A DNA stretch of 64,000 nt from Pontiella agarivorans (GCF_034531395.1 NZ_JARVCO010000002.1:496001-560000); one strand, 5' to 3'; positions 37,343 to 46,849 are shown, counted from the first letter of the stretch. Program-made: numbers and translations. Notes: generated from the letters alone by a model not told the origin.

Positions 37343-39163
37343 ATGAATAGAAGATGTTTTCTGGGAACTTCCCTGGCGGCCGGAATGGCCGCCGCAACGC
37401 TGGCTGGAAAAAAGCAGCAGCCGAATATTCTATGGATTATCACTGATGATCAGCGGCCGGATTCGCTGGCCTGTTATAACGAAGCAGTACGCGGAACAAA
37501 GCTGAGTCCGCTCGGTTATGTGATGTCGCCGAATATTGACCGGCTGGCACAGCAGGGGACGTTGTTCAGTCAGGCTTACTGTAATGCGCCGGCCTGTGCG
37601 CCGTCGCGCGCTTCGATGCATACCGGGCAGTATCCGTTCCGCAATGGGGTGTATGGTTTCGAGCAGAATCATCAGGCGGCCGATCCATGCAAAAAGACGA
37701 TTCCGCAGGTGATGCGCTCGGCGGGCTATACCACCTGCCAGTTCGGTAAGCACGGATACTATATTTTTGACTGGGGCCCCGGACTGACCTGGAAAACAGT
37801 TGATCAGTATGACGTGGTTGTGGAAAAGAAAAACGATCTGCAGAAGAGTGGAAAAACCGACTTCTTTCCCGAGACCGTCTGGAGCAAGGAAGGTTCAAAA
37901 CGCGTGGAGCGGTTCTATTATCCCGATGGCTCGACGAAGGAATATTACACCTCTCGCGGCAAAGGAAAGGATCTGCTGCCCGAAGACGAGGAAAACCGTA
38001 AGGCGATTGATCGGGAGCGCGGAATTCTGCGGGCTTATACCCGCGATCAAAGCGGTATGATTATCGGAGGGGAAAGTTCGCAGCCAACGGAAAAAACGCT
38101 GGACGGAGAAATTGCCGGTTCGTTTATCCGGTATCTGGAAAACGAGGCGGACACCGGCGAACCGCAGTTTGTGTATCTCGGTTTCCATTTTCCGCATTCG
38201 CCCGTACTGCCGGCGAAGGAATTCCGTGATCGCTTTAAAAGGAAGGAAAAAGAGATTCCTTATAAAATACCGGAATTCGATCCCGCGGAAATCGAGCTGG
38301 CTCCTGCGCAGTTGAAAAAACTGCACGAAAAAATGAATTTTTCCAATCTTCGGAAAGAGGAAAAACTGCAGGCGATTCGTGATTATTATGCGTTTTGTGC
38401 ACATGGCGATTCGCAGATAGGCCGATCCATTGACGCTTTTTTGAAATATAATAAAAAAACGGGGCGCGACTGGATTATCGTCTATGTCTGCGGGGATCAC
38501 AGCTGGCATTTGGGTGAGCAGGGGATTGAAGCCAAATTCGGACCGTGGGATAAATCCACGCACAATGCCGTTATCGCGGCTTCGTCCATTAAAGGTCTTT
38601 TCCCTAAAGGAAAGCATGTAGAAAATCTGGTGGAATTTGTCGATTTTGCGCCGACCTTTTATGAGGCCGCCGGGCTGAAAGCTGACGGGCGTGATTTCCA
38701 ATATCTGGACGGTTCCAGTCTTTGGAAATCCGTGCAGAATGGGCAGCGTGAATATATCGTCGGCGAAATGAATCATGTGGTGGGACCGCGCGCCTACATG
38801 CGTTCGCGCGATTTTGCCTTTTCCATGAAGACCCGAAACAAGGATGGAAAGCCGGGCGATAAGTGGGGCGAGAAGCCTGGGGCGAATATCCGTTGGGCGC
38901 TCGACTGCCCGCGCGCAGACGCTCAGATGTGTCTTTACGATCTGAGGGTCGATCCGGATGAGCGCTGGAATGTGGCGAATGATCCGAAGTATGAAAAACT
39001 TGCGGACTGGTTCCGGAATAAACTCGGTACGATCGTTTTGGGCGATCGCCGGGCGGAGATTAACTGGTCGAAGGAAAATGATTATGTCATCACCGATTTT
39101 GCGCTCGGTGCGGACGATAAAAAGTTGGATATTCCGGCCGCAATCATTCCTGAGGTATCATGA
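37343..39163 (+). CDS. Type I sulfatase (formylglycine-dependent)
   Basis: A 606-residue S1-family sulfatase. The N terminus [14 protein letters not shown] resembles a twin-arginine signal. The first metal block is [13 protein letters not shown]. The maturation motif CAPSR starts at Cys85, which would be oxidised to formylglycine. [11 protein letters not shown] supplies later metal ligands. It should remove sulfate esters from a polysaccharide in the periplasm. Its position after GH86 and GH16 points to sulfated galactans. It overlaps the next gene by four bases. The maturase is not in the window. Confidence 0.88.
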   Translation: MNRRCFLGTSLAAGMAAATLAGKKQQPNILWIITDDQRPDSLACYNEAVRGTKLSPLGYVMSPNIDRLAQQGTLFSQAYCNAPACAPSRASMHTGQYPFRNGVYGFEQNHQAADPCKKTIPQVMRSAGYTTCQFGKHGYYIFDWGPGLTWKTVDQYDVVVEKKNDLQKSGKTDFFPETVWSKEGSKRVERFYYPDGSTKEYYTSRGKGKDLLPEDEENRKAIDRERGILRAYTRDQSGMIIGGESSQPTEKTLDGEIAGSFIRYLENEADTGEPQFVYLGFHFPHSPVLPAKEFRDRFKRKEKEIPYKIPEFDPAEIELAPAQLKKLHEKMNFSNLRKEEKLQAIRDYYAFCAHGDSQIGRSIDAFLKYNKKTGRDWIIVYVCGDHSWHLGEQGIEAKFGPWDKSTHNAVIAASSIKGLFPKGKHVENLVEFVDFAPTFYEAAGLKADGRDFQYLDGSSLWKSVQNGQREYIVGEMNHVVGPRAYMRSRDFAFSMKTRNKDGKPGDKWGEKPGANIRWALDCPRADAQMCLYDLRVDPDERWNVANDPKYEKLADWFRNKLGTIVLGDRRAEINWSKENDYVITDFALGADDKKLDIPAAIIPEVS

Positions 39164-40377
39164 ATCGGCGCCATTTTATGGCCCTGACTTCAGCGGCGGT
39201 TCTGCCGGCATGGGCCGTGGCATCCAAAAAAGTCTTGTTTCTAGGCGATGAGGTTATGTTCGCTTATAAGCCGGACCTGTTAAAGTTGATCGGTGATAAA
39301 GCGCATTGCACATTTGTTCCGTTTCCAAAAGTCGGGAAGCCGGATTGGGAAACCTTCTGTAATACGTACGTCTATGGAAAAGGGTATGATGTTATTCATT
39401 TTTCCTATGGCCGCGAACTGATGTTTCATGAAAACGGTGAACCGCGGGGAAAAAATGAAGAGACGTGGGGAATTTATACCGGTCTGATTAAAGCGCTCCG
39501 GAAATCGGGGGCTTTTCTGGTGGGGTGCACCACGACACCGGTTCGCGGAGCAATGCCGGGTTATGAGGGTGCCGTTGACTGGAATTACAATGCACGGTTT
39601 AAACAGATGCTCGGGCCCAGCGGCGTGAAGATTAACGACCTGGGCGACTACACGCGTACACGTTTGTCTGAAATGGTGCAGAATGATTCGAATCTGCCGA
39701 CGCCTCTCGGTGCTCAGCTGATGGCGGAGCAGGTGGCCAATGCTGTTTTTGAAGCGTTCAATGAAGGACAGGATCCTGACCGGCCGCGTATTCTGATGGT
39801 GGGCGATTCAATCGTCGGAGGTTACTACGGTGCTACACGCAACCGGTTCGCCGGCGAGGCCATCGTTTATTCCGGCGGTACCACCTATAATGATGCGCAG
39901 CCCGATTGGAAAAAAATCGTGGATGAATATATTGAAAAGGGGGGAGCGCGCGGCTGGGACGTAATTCAGTTCAATTGGGGGCTTCATGCCATGAAGCATG
40001 TGGATGCTGATCATAAGACGATCAATGCCGATCAGCCCGGCGCCCGGATTCAGTTTTCGCCGGAGGAGTATATTCAGCAGTTGGAGCTGTTCGTTACGGA
40101 ATTAAAGCGGACCGGTGCACAGCTGGTTTTTGCAACCACGACCCCGATACCGAAGGATTGTTCAGGATCCATCGTCTTTCTGGATCAGTCGGCGTATAAC
40201 GAGCCGGCGAAAAAGCTGATGGAACGAGCGGGGATTGCGGTGAATGATCTCTATGCCTTTGTATTGCCCCGGATGAAGGAGCTGATGATTCCTCGGAATG
40301 TTCATTTTACCGCTTACGGTTCCGAGCAGCTGGCGGAACAGAATTATTCGGTATTGTGTTCGCTGATCAGCAAGTAA
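39160..40377 (+). CDS. Tandem SGNH-fold hydrolase (putative carbohydrate esterase)
   Basis: A 405-residue exported protein starting [19 protein letters not shown]. It contains two SGNH-like halves. The first ([14 protein letters not shown], near residue 24) lacks the Ser of the GDS block, having GDE instead. The second ([15 protein letters not shown], near 212) keeps GDS and a late His in NVHFTAYG, with FNWGLH in place of the usual block III. The C-terminal half is therefore the likely esterase or deacetylase; the first half may bind substrate. ATGA overlap with the sulfatase shows co-translation. Confidence 0.7.
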   Translation: MNRRHFMALTSAAVLPAWAVASKKVLFLGDEVMFAYKPDLLKLIGDKAHCTFVPFPKVGKPDWETFCNTYVYGKGYDVIHFSYGRELMFHENGEPRGKNEETWGIYTGLIKALRKSGAFLVGCTTTPVRGAMPGYEGAVDWNYNARFKQMLGPSGVKINDLGDYTRTRLSEMVQNDSNLPTPLGAQLMAEQVANAVFEAFNEGQDPDRPRILMVGDSIVGGYYGATRNRFAGEAIVYSGGTTYNDAQPDWKKIVDEYIEKGGARGWDVIQFNWGLHAMKHVDADHKTINADQPGARIQFSPEEYIQQLELFVTELKRTGAQLVFATTTPIPKDCSGSIVFLDQSAYNEPAKKLMERAGIAVNDLYAFVLPRMKELMIPRNVHFTAYGSEQLAEQNYSVLCSLISK

Positions 40378-40387
40378 AAGGCCTGAA

Positions 40388-40430
40388 AAAAGCCCCCGCC
40401 TGAACAAGACGGGGGCCGGGGTTTGTTTTA
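40388..40430 (+). terminator. Terminator at the end of the polysaccharide locus
   Basis: GCCCCCG near 40392 pairs with CGGGGGC at about 40409-40415 across an 11-base loop, followed by GGTTTGTTTT. It lies between convergent genes and may serve both. Confidence 0.75.
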
Positions 40431-40443
40431 GACGAGGAGACGT

Positions 40444-41241
40444 CTAAAGCATAAAGCGGCGACGAATAAACAGTACTGCTCCGCCAAACGCAGCAACCAG
40501 TCCCAGCGTGGCCGGTTCCGGAATCGAAGAGGTCAGAGTGGCTTGATCCACTTCCAGTTTCGCGACATCGGCCGATGTCGTGAACTGGTATTCCGAGCCC
40601 ATGTTCAGATACCAGGTTCCGGAGTTTGCGAGATCACCCAAATCGGTACCCGCCAGGCTGTCGGTCCAAACCACAGCGTCTGTGCCGTCGTAATAGTTGA
40701 TCACCACGTCATATGCCGTTTCGGTCTTCGTAATTACGATTTCGCTGGTAAACCAGTCACTCATGGCATTCGTTGTGGAGCTGAGCCCGATTTCAGAGAT
40801 GTTGTTCCAACCACCGAATTTCCAGTTTGGCGTTGCGCCCTGTACGGATACGGCGGAACCCCAGATTTGGCCGGGGACCGCATCAGCATCTCTGCGGGTC
40901 CACATAGACTTTGCCAGACCGGAGGCTCCTGTGGCATCACCGGAAATGGCAATTCGGCTTGCATACTGGTTGGCTGCACTCAGGCCTGCAGAACCGAGGG
41001 TGACTCTTTGCTTGATCTTTGCGGATACCCAGTCTCCGGAGGCTTCCGGGGCAGCGACACCGGTCTGCAGTGTCATGAACTGCGCGTCGGAAGTGGTTTC
41101 TGCAATTCCGCCGGTGGTGGTCCAGTTGGCATTTGCCGACCAGCTGCTTAAGGTGTCCATTTGGTCGGTCACTGTAACCATTTCGGCCAGACCGACCGTG
41201 GATACGGCGACTATAGACATCAATAGTGCGTATTTCTTCAT
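40444..41241 (-). CDS. PEP-CTERM sorting-domain exported protein
   Basis: A 265-residue protein with an N-terminal signal peptide (KKYALLMSIVAVSTVGLAE) and a C-terminal PEP-CTERM signal: IPEPATLGLVAAFGG, a short hydrophobic helix, then RRRF. Such proteins are processed by an exosortase and anchored or released at the surface. The body is a beta-rich domain with many W, T and S. Its pattern (NWTTTGGIAETTSDAQFMTL) resembles the sandwich domains in the neighbouring secreted enzymes. AGGAG precedes the ATG. The exosortase is not in the window. Confidence 0.88.
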   Translation of the reverse strand: MKKYALLMSIVAVSTVGLAEMVTVTDQMDTLSSWSANANWTTTGGIAETTSDAQFMTLQTGVAAPEASGDWVSAKIKQRVTLGSAGLSAANQYASRIAISGDATGASGLAKSMWTRRDADAVPGQIWGSAVSVQGATPNWKFGGWNNISEIGLSSTTNAMSDWFTSEIVITKTETAYDVVINYYDGTDAVVWTDSLAGTDLGDLANSGTWYLNMGSEYQFTTSADVAKLEVDQATLTSSIPEPATLGLVAAFGGAVLFIRRRFML

Positions 41242-41457
41242 TGTTATGTTCTCCTATTTGTCCGCCCATGATTTGAATCACCGATTGGTGAGTACGTAAA
41301 CATCGACATCCTGTAAATCTACACAAGGTTGCTGAGTGACCATAAGTTTATTATTTTAACAATTAGCAGAAGTTGTCAGATTCACGGTTTGGCGGATTTC
41401 AATTGAGCACGCATACGGGTATTTCGGCGGGGATTGTGATATTCCGGGAGTCGAAGG

Positions 41458-41479
41458 TTCGGGCCGGGAAAGGCCCGAA
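41458..41479. other. Perfect 8-bp hairpin upstream of the DUF-like gene
   Basis: TTCGGGCC, loop GGGAAA, GGCCCGAA. It lies in the 330-base divergent region between the PEP-CTERM gene and the next gene. No T tract follows. It may be an operator or a leader structure. Confidence 0.5.
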
Positions 41480-41548
41480 TGTATCGATTTCCCGATTAGC
41501 CTTGAACTGAGGGGATGGATTTCCAATTATCTGCGCCTTTGCAATCAG

Positions 41549-41563
41549 TTCCAACCATTGGAA
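41549..41563. repeat. 15-bp dyad touching a ribosome binding site
   Basis: TTCCAACCATTGGAA is a perfect dyad. Its right arm runs straight into the AAAGGAGG ribosome site of the gene starting at 41576. Protein bound here, or a hairpin in the mRNA, could affect translation start. Confidence 0.75.
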
Positions 41564-41575
41564 AAGGAGGGCTCC

Positions 41576-41920
41576 ATGCTCGGAAGCGGGGGCATCATTA
41601 AAACAGCCATGACCAAACGCGGTTTTAAGCACCGCCGAACCGAGGATCAGTTTACGATCCGGGGCGAATATGCCCGGAATCTCCAGTATGTGTATTCCAA
41701 GGAATATCAGACGCGCAGCGGCCTGGTGGTCGATCTGGTCTATTTCTGTACGGATATGCTGAGCGAAAAGCTGGTGATCGGGCTGTATCGGGAGAATCCG
41801 ACCATTGAAAACGGAGTTTACGACAATCAGACGCGGTCACTGGACCTGCGAAAATTTGATTCTGCGAATCTGGAGAAAGAACTCGATCGGTTGATTTCGC
41901 CGATGAAGGACCTCATTTAA
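41576..41920 (+). CDS. Conserved-looking hypothetical protein upstream of dapL
   Basis: A 114-residue soluble protein, not recognised. It has a central beta-rich part (FTIRGEYARNLQYVYSKEYQ, VVDLVYFCTDMLSEKLVIGL) and a C-terminal helix with LEKELDRLISPMKDLI. The ATG at 41576 is chosen because AAAGGAGGG ends five bases before it. It is 16 bases upstream of the aminotransferase gene and probably co-transcribed with it. Confidence 0.6.
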   Translation: MLGSGGIIKTAMTKRGFKHRRTEDQFTIRGEYARNLQYVYSKEYQTRSGLVVDLVYFCTDMLSEKLVIGLYRENPTIENGVYDNQTRSLDLRKFDSANLEKELDRLISPMKDLI

Positions 41921-41936
41921 TTAAGGAGATATAAAC

Positions 41937-43157
41937 ATGAACTATGAAGCACTGTTTGCCGAACGCATCGGCGGTACCCAGTTCGGTAAATCCACCGAAA
42001 TTTATAAGTTTGAAAAAATCAAACGGGCCAAAGCAAAAGCACGTGAGCTGCATCCGGATCTTGAAATCCTGGATTTCGGTGTGGGCGAACCCGACCAGAT
42101 TGCACCGGCGCCGATTCGCGAAGCCCTGAAGGTGGAGTGCGATAAACCGGAAAACCGCGGCTATGCCGATAACGGCGGACCTGACTTCAAACAGGCGGCT
42201 GCGGATTATATGAAAACCTTTTTCGGTGTGGAAGTGGATCCCGCGAAAGAGATTAACCACAGCATCGGCACCAAGCCGGCACTGGCTATGTTGCCGCTGG
42301 CTTTTGTGAATCCGGGCGATGTCGTTTTTCAGACGGTTCCGGGGTATCCGGTCATGGCTACGCATTCCAAATATCTCGGTGCCGAGGTGGTGGACATTCC
42401 GCTGCTTGAAGAAAATGCATTTCTTCCGGACCTTGGAAAGATTGATCCGGCTCTGGCGGAACGCTGCAAACTGTTTTACATCAACTATCCGAACAATCCG
42501 ACCGGAGCCGTCGCAACTCCGGAGTTTTATGATGAGCTGATCGCCTTCGCGAAAAAGTACAATATTCTGATTGTGCAGGATGCTCCGTATTCCACGCTGG
42601 TATACGATTCTGAACGCATTTCGCTGCTGCAGCGTCCCGGGGCCAAAGACTGTGCCCTCGAACTGCACTCCATGTCGAAAGCCTATAATATGACCGGATG
42701 GCGTATTGCCTTTTTCTGTGGAGCTGAATGGGCGGTGAATGCGTTGGCCACCATCAAAGACAACTGCGACAGCGGTCAGTTTCTGGCCATTCAGAAAGCA
42801 GCCTGTGCCGGCATTGCGGACATAAGTCTGGCCGACGGTATCCGTGATCATTATGCCAAGCGCCTGCGCAAAATGGCTGAGGTGCTTAGAGAAGTTGGTT
42901 TCGATGCAAAAATGCCGGGCGGCACCTTCTTTATGTATTTGAAAGCGCCCAAGGGAGCCGGCGATGTTGTATTTGCCAACGCTGAGGAGGCTTCGCTGTT
43001 CCTGATTGAAAACTACGGTATTTCCACGGTGCCGTGGGATAACACCGGGCCGTTTGTGCGTTTCGGTGCCGTTTTTGAATCTGCCGGCGAAGACGACGAC
43101 GAGCGCGTGCTGAACGAGCTGAAAGAACGTCTGCTGAAGGCAGACCTGAAATTCTGA
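41937..43157 (+). CDS. dapL: LL-diaminopimelate aminotransferase (DapL type)
   Basis: A 406-residue fold-type I PLP enzyme. It begins with IYKFEKIKRAKAKA and has a glycine-rich N-terminal block FGVGEPDQ. NYPNNPTGAVA is the conserved Asn/Pro stretch, and LHSMSKAYNMTGWR contains the PLP-binding Lys. The best fit is the DapL group, which makes LL-diaminopimelate directly from tetrahydrodipicolinate in PVC bacteria and others. An aspartate aminotransferase-like role cannot be excluded. AAGGAG lies before the ATG. Confidence 0.75.
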   Translation: MNYEALFAERIGGTQFGKSTEIYKFEKIKRAKAKARELHPDLEILDFGVGEPDQIAPAPIREALKVECDKPENRGYADNGGPDFKQAAADYMKTFFGVEVDPAKEINHSIGTKPALAMLPLAFVNPGDVVFQTVPGYPVMATHSKYLGAEVVDIPLLEENAFLPDLGKIDPALAERCKLFYINYPNNPTGAVATPEFYDELIAFAKKYNILIVQDAPYSTLVYDSERISLLQRPGAKDCALELHSMSKAYNMTGWRIAFFCGAEWAVNALATIKDNCDSGQFLAIQKAACAGIADISLADGIRDHYAKRLRKMAEVLREVGFDAKMPGGTFFMYLKAPKGAGDVVFANAEEASLFLIENYGISTVPWDNTGPFVRFGAVFESAGEDDDERVLNELKERLLKADLKF

Positions 43158-43167
43158 AAATAGCGGA

Positions 43168-43199
43168 GGGCGGGAATGGTTTTTTCATCTTCCCGCCCT
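43168..43199 (+). terminator. Hairpin between dapL and waaA
   Basis: AGGGCGGGAA pairs with TTCCCGCCCT across a loop containing six T. It lies 15 bases upstream of the waaA start. No T tract follows the stem, so termination may be weak and attenuation is possible. Confidence 0.6.
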
Positions 43200-43211
43200 T
43201 AGTGTGTTTGC

Positions 43212-44501
43212 ATGCTCTGGATTGTTTATAACCTGCTGTTTCCGATCGTCTTCCTCTTCATGCTGCCGAAATTTATTTCGCGCATGCTGAAGCGGGGCGG
43301 CTACGGGCAGCATTTTGAACAGCGCATCGGCCACTTTGGGCACGGCACCAAAGAAAAGCTGCGGGAACACCGGCGCATCTGGGTGCATGCGGTAAGCGTG
43401 GGCGAAATCTATGTGGCACTGCGCTTCATCAAAGCCTATCGGGAAAAACATCCGGCCGCTCATTTCGCGCTGAGCACCACCACGTCCACGGCTCACAGAA
43501 TCGGATGCAAAGAGATCGATGAGCGGGACGTACTGTTCTACTTTCCCGTCGATCTGCCGATCATCATTAACAAGGTGCTGGGTATCATCAACCCGCAGCG
43601 CATTGTTCTGATGGAGGGCGAATTCTGGCCCAATCTGATCCGCCTGGCGGACAAACGGGGTATTCCGATTTCGCTGGTCAACGGCCGCATGTCGGAAAAA
43701 TCGTATAAAGGCTATAAAAAACTGCGCTCGCTGACGGCGGATATTCTTCGGCGGATAGACCCGATCTGTGTGCAGGGCGAACTCGATGCAAAACGGATGC
43801 TGGGCATCGGGGCACCGGAGAATCAGGTGCATATTATGGGTACCGTGAAGTTCGATGTGGCCGAGCGCGATCCGGCCGGCGAAGAGACGGCCCGGACGCT
43901 GATGCGGAAAATCGGTGTGCCCGAAAAGGCTGCAGTGCTGCTGGGCGGTTCCACCTGGCCCGGTGAGGAGGATGCGCTGTGCAAAATATACAAAAAACTG
44001 CGCACAGCATTTCCGGAACTTTTTCTGGTGCTGGTACCGCGCCATGTTGAGCGTGCGCCGGAAGTGGTCCAGTGTTTGGAAAAGAACGGACTCAGCTTTG
44101 TGCGCCGCAGCGAAACAGACGGCTTCCGGACCTTGGAAAAACGGCCCGACGTTTTATTCATCGATACCACCGGTGAATTGCGCAATTTCTATTCGGTGGC
44201 GGACATTATTTTTGTGGGTAAAAGTCTCTGTGAAAACGGAGGGCAGAATCCGATCGAGCCGGCGATGTATGGCAAAGCCGTCGTGGTTGGCCCGAATATG
44301 GAAAATTTTCCGGCCGTGATGCCGGTCTTTCTGGGACGCCATGCCCTGCTGCAGGTGGCTGACCTGCGGACTTTGGAACAGGCTGTGGAAAACCTGCTGA
44401 ACGATCCGGCGCAGCGCACGGCCCTTGGGGAGCGGGCCGCCCGGGCGGTGGAGGAAAACCGCGGGGCCATTGAACGTACGGTGGGGCTCATCGGCGAATA
44501 G
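43212..44501 (+). CDS. waaA: 3-deoxy-D-manno-octulosonic acid (Kdo) transferase
   Basis: A 429-residue GT30 enzyme. It has an N-terminal membrane anchor (IVYNLLFPIVFLFMLP) and the catalytic Glu in WVHAVSVGEI near residue 65. EGEFWPNLI and GRMSEKSYKGY are family blocks. The C-terminal half has the GGSTWPGEE and CENGGQNPIEPAMYGKAV motifs. It adds Kdo to lipid A precursor on the inner membrane, so this organism makes LPS. Length is normal. Confidence 0.93.
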   Translation: MLWIVYNLLFPIVFLFMLPKFISRMLKRGGYGQHFEQRIGHFGHGTKEKLREHRRIWVHAVSVGEIYVALRFIKAYREKHPAAHFALSTTTSTAHRIGCKEIDERDVLFYFPVDLPIIINKVLGIINPQRIVLMEGEFWPNLIRLADKRGIPISLVNGRMSEKSYKGYKKLRSLTADILRRIDPICVQGELDAKRMLGIGAPENQVHIMGTVKFDVAERDPAGEETARTLMRKIGVPEKAAVLLGGSTWPGEEDALCKIYKKLRTAFPELFLVLVPRHVERAPEVVQCLEKNGLSFVRRSETDGFRTLEKRPDVLFIDTTGELRNFYSVADIIFVGKSLCENGGQNPIEPAMYGKAVVVGPNMENFPAVMPVFLGRHALLQVADLRTLEQAVENLLNDPAQRTALGERAARAVEENRGAIERTVGLIGE

Positions 44502-44561
44502 GGTGGACGCACTACGGTCTTTTTGTCACTTTTTAAAAAATTTACAGGAAACGAAATTACG

Positions 44562-44957
44562 ATGTCTGAGAGCGATATTTATAAAAAAAGAGAGCCGATT
44601 CCGATGGGAAAAAAGCCGGAGAAAAAGCGTCGCCGGCGACGTTCTGATTCCCATCGGTCATTCGATGACCATACGCGCAAACGGCGGAGTAAAAACAGCG
44701 GGCTGCGTCGTCTGCTGCATCTTTCGCGAAAAGCAGAAAATGAAAAGGTGATCTGGACGGCCTTCGGCGTTGGGCTGCTGATTGTGGTGGTGGCGATTGC
44801 CATCTGGCAGTTTTTTATTCAGGAACGGCTCGTTCGCCAGGAAGAAAATAACAAAGACTATGCCGAATATCTGCCCGTCATTTCAACAGCAAGCAGTGAG
44901 CCGCTGATGGGGGAACATACCGCGTCAGGATCGGCCGGGGACTCAGCCTCGGAATAA
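44562..44957 (+). CDS. Small single-pass membrane protein with a basic cytoplasmic head
   Basis: About 131 residues. The N-terminal half is very basic (KKPEKKRRRRRSDSH, KRRSK), followed by one hydrophobic helix at roughly 70-92 (GVGLLIVVVAIAIWQFF) and a short acidic, Ser-rich tail. By the positive-inside rule the head is cytoplasmic and could bind nucleic acid or phospholipid. Its end overlaps the convergent M50 protease gene by 15 bases. I know no family for it. Confidence 0.55.
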   Translation: MSESDIYKKREPIPMGKKPEKKRRRRRSDSHRSFDDHTRKRRSKNSGLRRLLHLSRKAENEKVIWTAFGVGLLIVVVAIAIWQFFIQERLVRQEENNKDYAEYLPVISTASSEPLMGEHTASGSAGDSASE

Positions 44958-45716
44958 GTTCCGCAGTTTATCTGCAAACGTTTCTCCGGTCCCGCCACCG
45001 CGTGCATAAGGCGGCGGGCTGACTTCCACATCAATCTGGCCGTCGCGATATCCGGTGAAATGGTTCGCCTGGTGTTCCATCATAACCATGCGCAGCTCCT
45101 GCTGGCCGGCAAAATAGATGTAGCCGCCGATGAGGGCCAGAATCAGGTTCATGCTCCAAAGGCCGTAGACGACAAACAGAATGCAGAAATATTTTCCGAT
45201 CGTTGCCGCCAGCCGGGTGGCTTCCACCCGGTTTTTTTTCAATGCTATCGCCGCACGAAGAACCCGCCCGCCGTCCATCGGGAAGCAGGGCAGAATATTG
45301 AAAAACAGAAGTACCAGATTAATGGCTCCGATGAAAAAAAGAACTGAAGATGACGATTGGATGCCTATGAACGTCAGCACCACGCCCAATATCAGGCTCA
45401 CCGCCGGACCGGCGAGAGCAATCAGTATTTCCTGTTTGGGATGAGTGGGCATATAAGACATGCGGGCAACCCCGCCGAGAATGCCCAGTTCAATATCTTT
45501 CACATGTCCGCCCAGCCGGATTGCCGTGAGGGCATGACCGAGTTCATGGAGGGCGACGCTCGCAAAAATACCAATAACGATGACCAGTCCCAGCAGTAGG
45601 TTCTGAGAGCTGTAGCGCAGGGCCAGCAACGGCGAAAGAATGAGGAGCGTCATGCTCACCTTGATCGGTATGCCGAAGGCGCTGCCCAGCACAAGTGTGT
45701 TGTTTTCCATTTTCAT
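44943..45716 (-). CDS. Site-2 protease family (M50) membrane metalloprotease
   Basis: About 257 residues with five to six helices. The zinc site HELGH lies near residue 57 (VALHELGHAL). The second motif NILPCFPMDGGR, at about 140, supplies the Asp ligand. These are the S2P family signatures. The C-terminal tail is soluble (PPPYARGGG). It cleaves membrane-bound regulatory proteins within the bilayer. Substrates are unknown. There is no PDZ domain. The upstream region shared with the ArsR-fusion gene contains a perfect 24-bp palindrome. Confidence 0.88.
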   Translation of the reverse strand: MKMENNTLVLGSAFGIPIKVSMTLLILSPLLALRYSSQNLLLGLVIVIGIFASVALHELGHALTAIRLGGHVKDIELGILGGVARMSYMPTHPKQEILIALAGPAVSLILGVVLTFIGIQSSSSVLFFIGAINLVLLFFNILPCFPMDGGRVLRAAIALKKNRVEATRLAATIGKYFCILFVVYGLWSMNLILALIGGYIYFAGQQELRMVMMEHQANHFTGYRDGQIDVEVSPPPYARGGGTGETFADKLRNLFRG

Positions 45717-45813
45717 CAAAAGTAGTCCTGTAATGTCAGAAGTCCGACAACCTCTCCCGCTGAAGGTTCAAAAACAAGTCGAATCCATTGCTATGTCACT
45801 TAAAGTCTATAAA

Positions 45814-45837
45814 TTTCATACATTGCAATGTATGAAA
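45814..45837. promoter_or_regulatory. Perfect 24-bp palindrome between divergent genes
   Basis: TTTCATACATTG is followed immediately by its exact reverse complement, CAATGTATGAAA. It lies about 100 bases before the M50 protease start and 90 before the ArsR-fusion start. A palindrome this long without a spacer suits a dimeric helix-turn-helix regulator. No T tract and no loop make a terminator unlikely. Confidence 0.6.
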
Positions 45838-45873
45838 TGAGGGGTGTTGCACTTTGATTTTTTGTCTGATTCG

Positions 45874-45918
45874 TTGACAGGCCGGAGTAAATATCCTTTT
45901 ATCCGGAAATTCGGATAT
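45874..45918 (+). promoter_or_regulatory. Promoter and operator of the ArsR-methyltransferase gene
   Basis: A perfect -35 (TTGACA at 45874) is followed after 17 bases by TTTTAT at 45897. Overlapping or just after it, ATCCG at 45901 and CGGAT at 45912 form a dyad with a six-base gap, nested inside ATATCC (45891) and GGATAT (45913). Such placement fits autorepression by the ArsR-type protein encoded eight bases downstream. Confidence 0.5.
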
Positions 45919-45925
45919 ATGAATA

Positions 45926-46849
45926 ATGAGTGATATTCTTGATATTTTTAAAGCGTTGGCGGATGAAGGGCGTTTGCGGATTCTGCGTTCGATTGATCAG
46001 GCGGAGCTTTCGGTAGCGGAGCTGGTTCAGGCATTGGAAATGCCGCAATCGACGGTGAGCCGGCATTTGAAGCCGATGCGTGAGGCGGGATTGGTGGCGT
46101 CGCGGCGCGACGGCACATCGGTCTTCTATAATCGCGGAGAGCTTTTTCGGGATGATGCGTTTGCACGGATTTTGAATGAACGACTGAAGGAAATTTCGGT
46201 GGCCAACCGGGATGCGGCGGCGGTGGAACGGGTGCTGGACCTTCGGCGCAGAAAAAGCCGTGATTTTTTTGATGAAATTGCGGGGCGCTACGGAACGTTG
46301 ACGGAGCCGGGCGGCGGCTGGCAGGCGTTGGCGGCCGGACTGGCGGCCGGATTTTCTGGGAAGCGTGTTGCTGATCTGGGCTGCGGCGAGGGGGCACTTG
46401 CTTTATTGCTGGCCCGTTTTGCAGCTTCGGTTACGGCCTACGATCAGTCGGAAAATATGCTGCAGTTGGTATCGGAAAAAGCAAAAGAGCAGAATATAGG
46501 GGAGCGGCTTGAGCTGAAGGTCGGTAATCTGGAGGATCTGGATCTGAGCGGTGATGCCTATGATGCGGTATTCATCAGTCAGGCCTTGCACCATACATCG
46601 AATCCGGAAGAGGTTATTGAAAAGGCTGCGGACGGACTGAGTGAAGGCGGACAGCTGATCATACTGGATCTTGATCGGCATGAGCACGAGTGGACGCGCG
46701 AGGAGTGGGCGGATCAGTGGCTCGGTTTTGAGCGTCTGGAAATCCGCGACTGGTTGACGGATGCGGGACTGGAGCCGATGGTGATTGATTCGCTGCCGGG
46801 ATCGACGCCTGATCTGTCCGTTCTAATCGTCGTCGGCATTAAGAAATAA
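45926..46849 (+). CDS. ArsR-family regulator fused to a SAM-dependent methyltransferase
   Basis: A 307-residue protein. Residues 1-85 form an ArsR winged helix (LADEGRLRILRSI, MPQSTVSRHLKPMREAGLV). Residues 125-305 form a class I methyltransferase with the SAM loop VADLGCGEGALALLLARF. There are no metal-binding cysteines of the ArsR type, so it is probably not a metal sensor. It lies upstream of ahcY in the same direction. Fused ArsR-methyltransferase regulators and SahR are known to govern the SAM cycle. Here the methyltransferase domain may sense SAM or SAH, which is inference. Confidence 0.85.
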   Translation: MSDILDIFKALADEGRLRILRSIDQAELSVAELVQALEMPQSTVSRHLKPMREAGLVASRRDGTSVFYNRGELFRDDAFARILNERLKEISVANRDAAAVERVLDLRRRKSRDFFDEIAGRYGTLTEPGGGWQALAAGLAAGFSGKRVADLGCGEGALALLLARFAASVTAYDQSENMLQLVSEKAKEQNIGERLELKVGNLEDLDLSGDAYDAVFISQALHHTSNPEEVIEKAADGLSEGGQLIILDLDRHEHEWTREEWADQWLGFERLEIRDWLTDAGLEPMVIDSLPGSTPDLSVLIVVGIKK

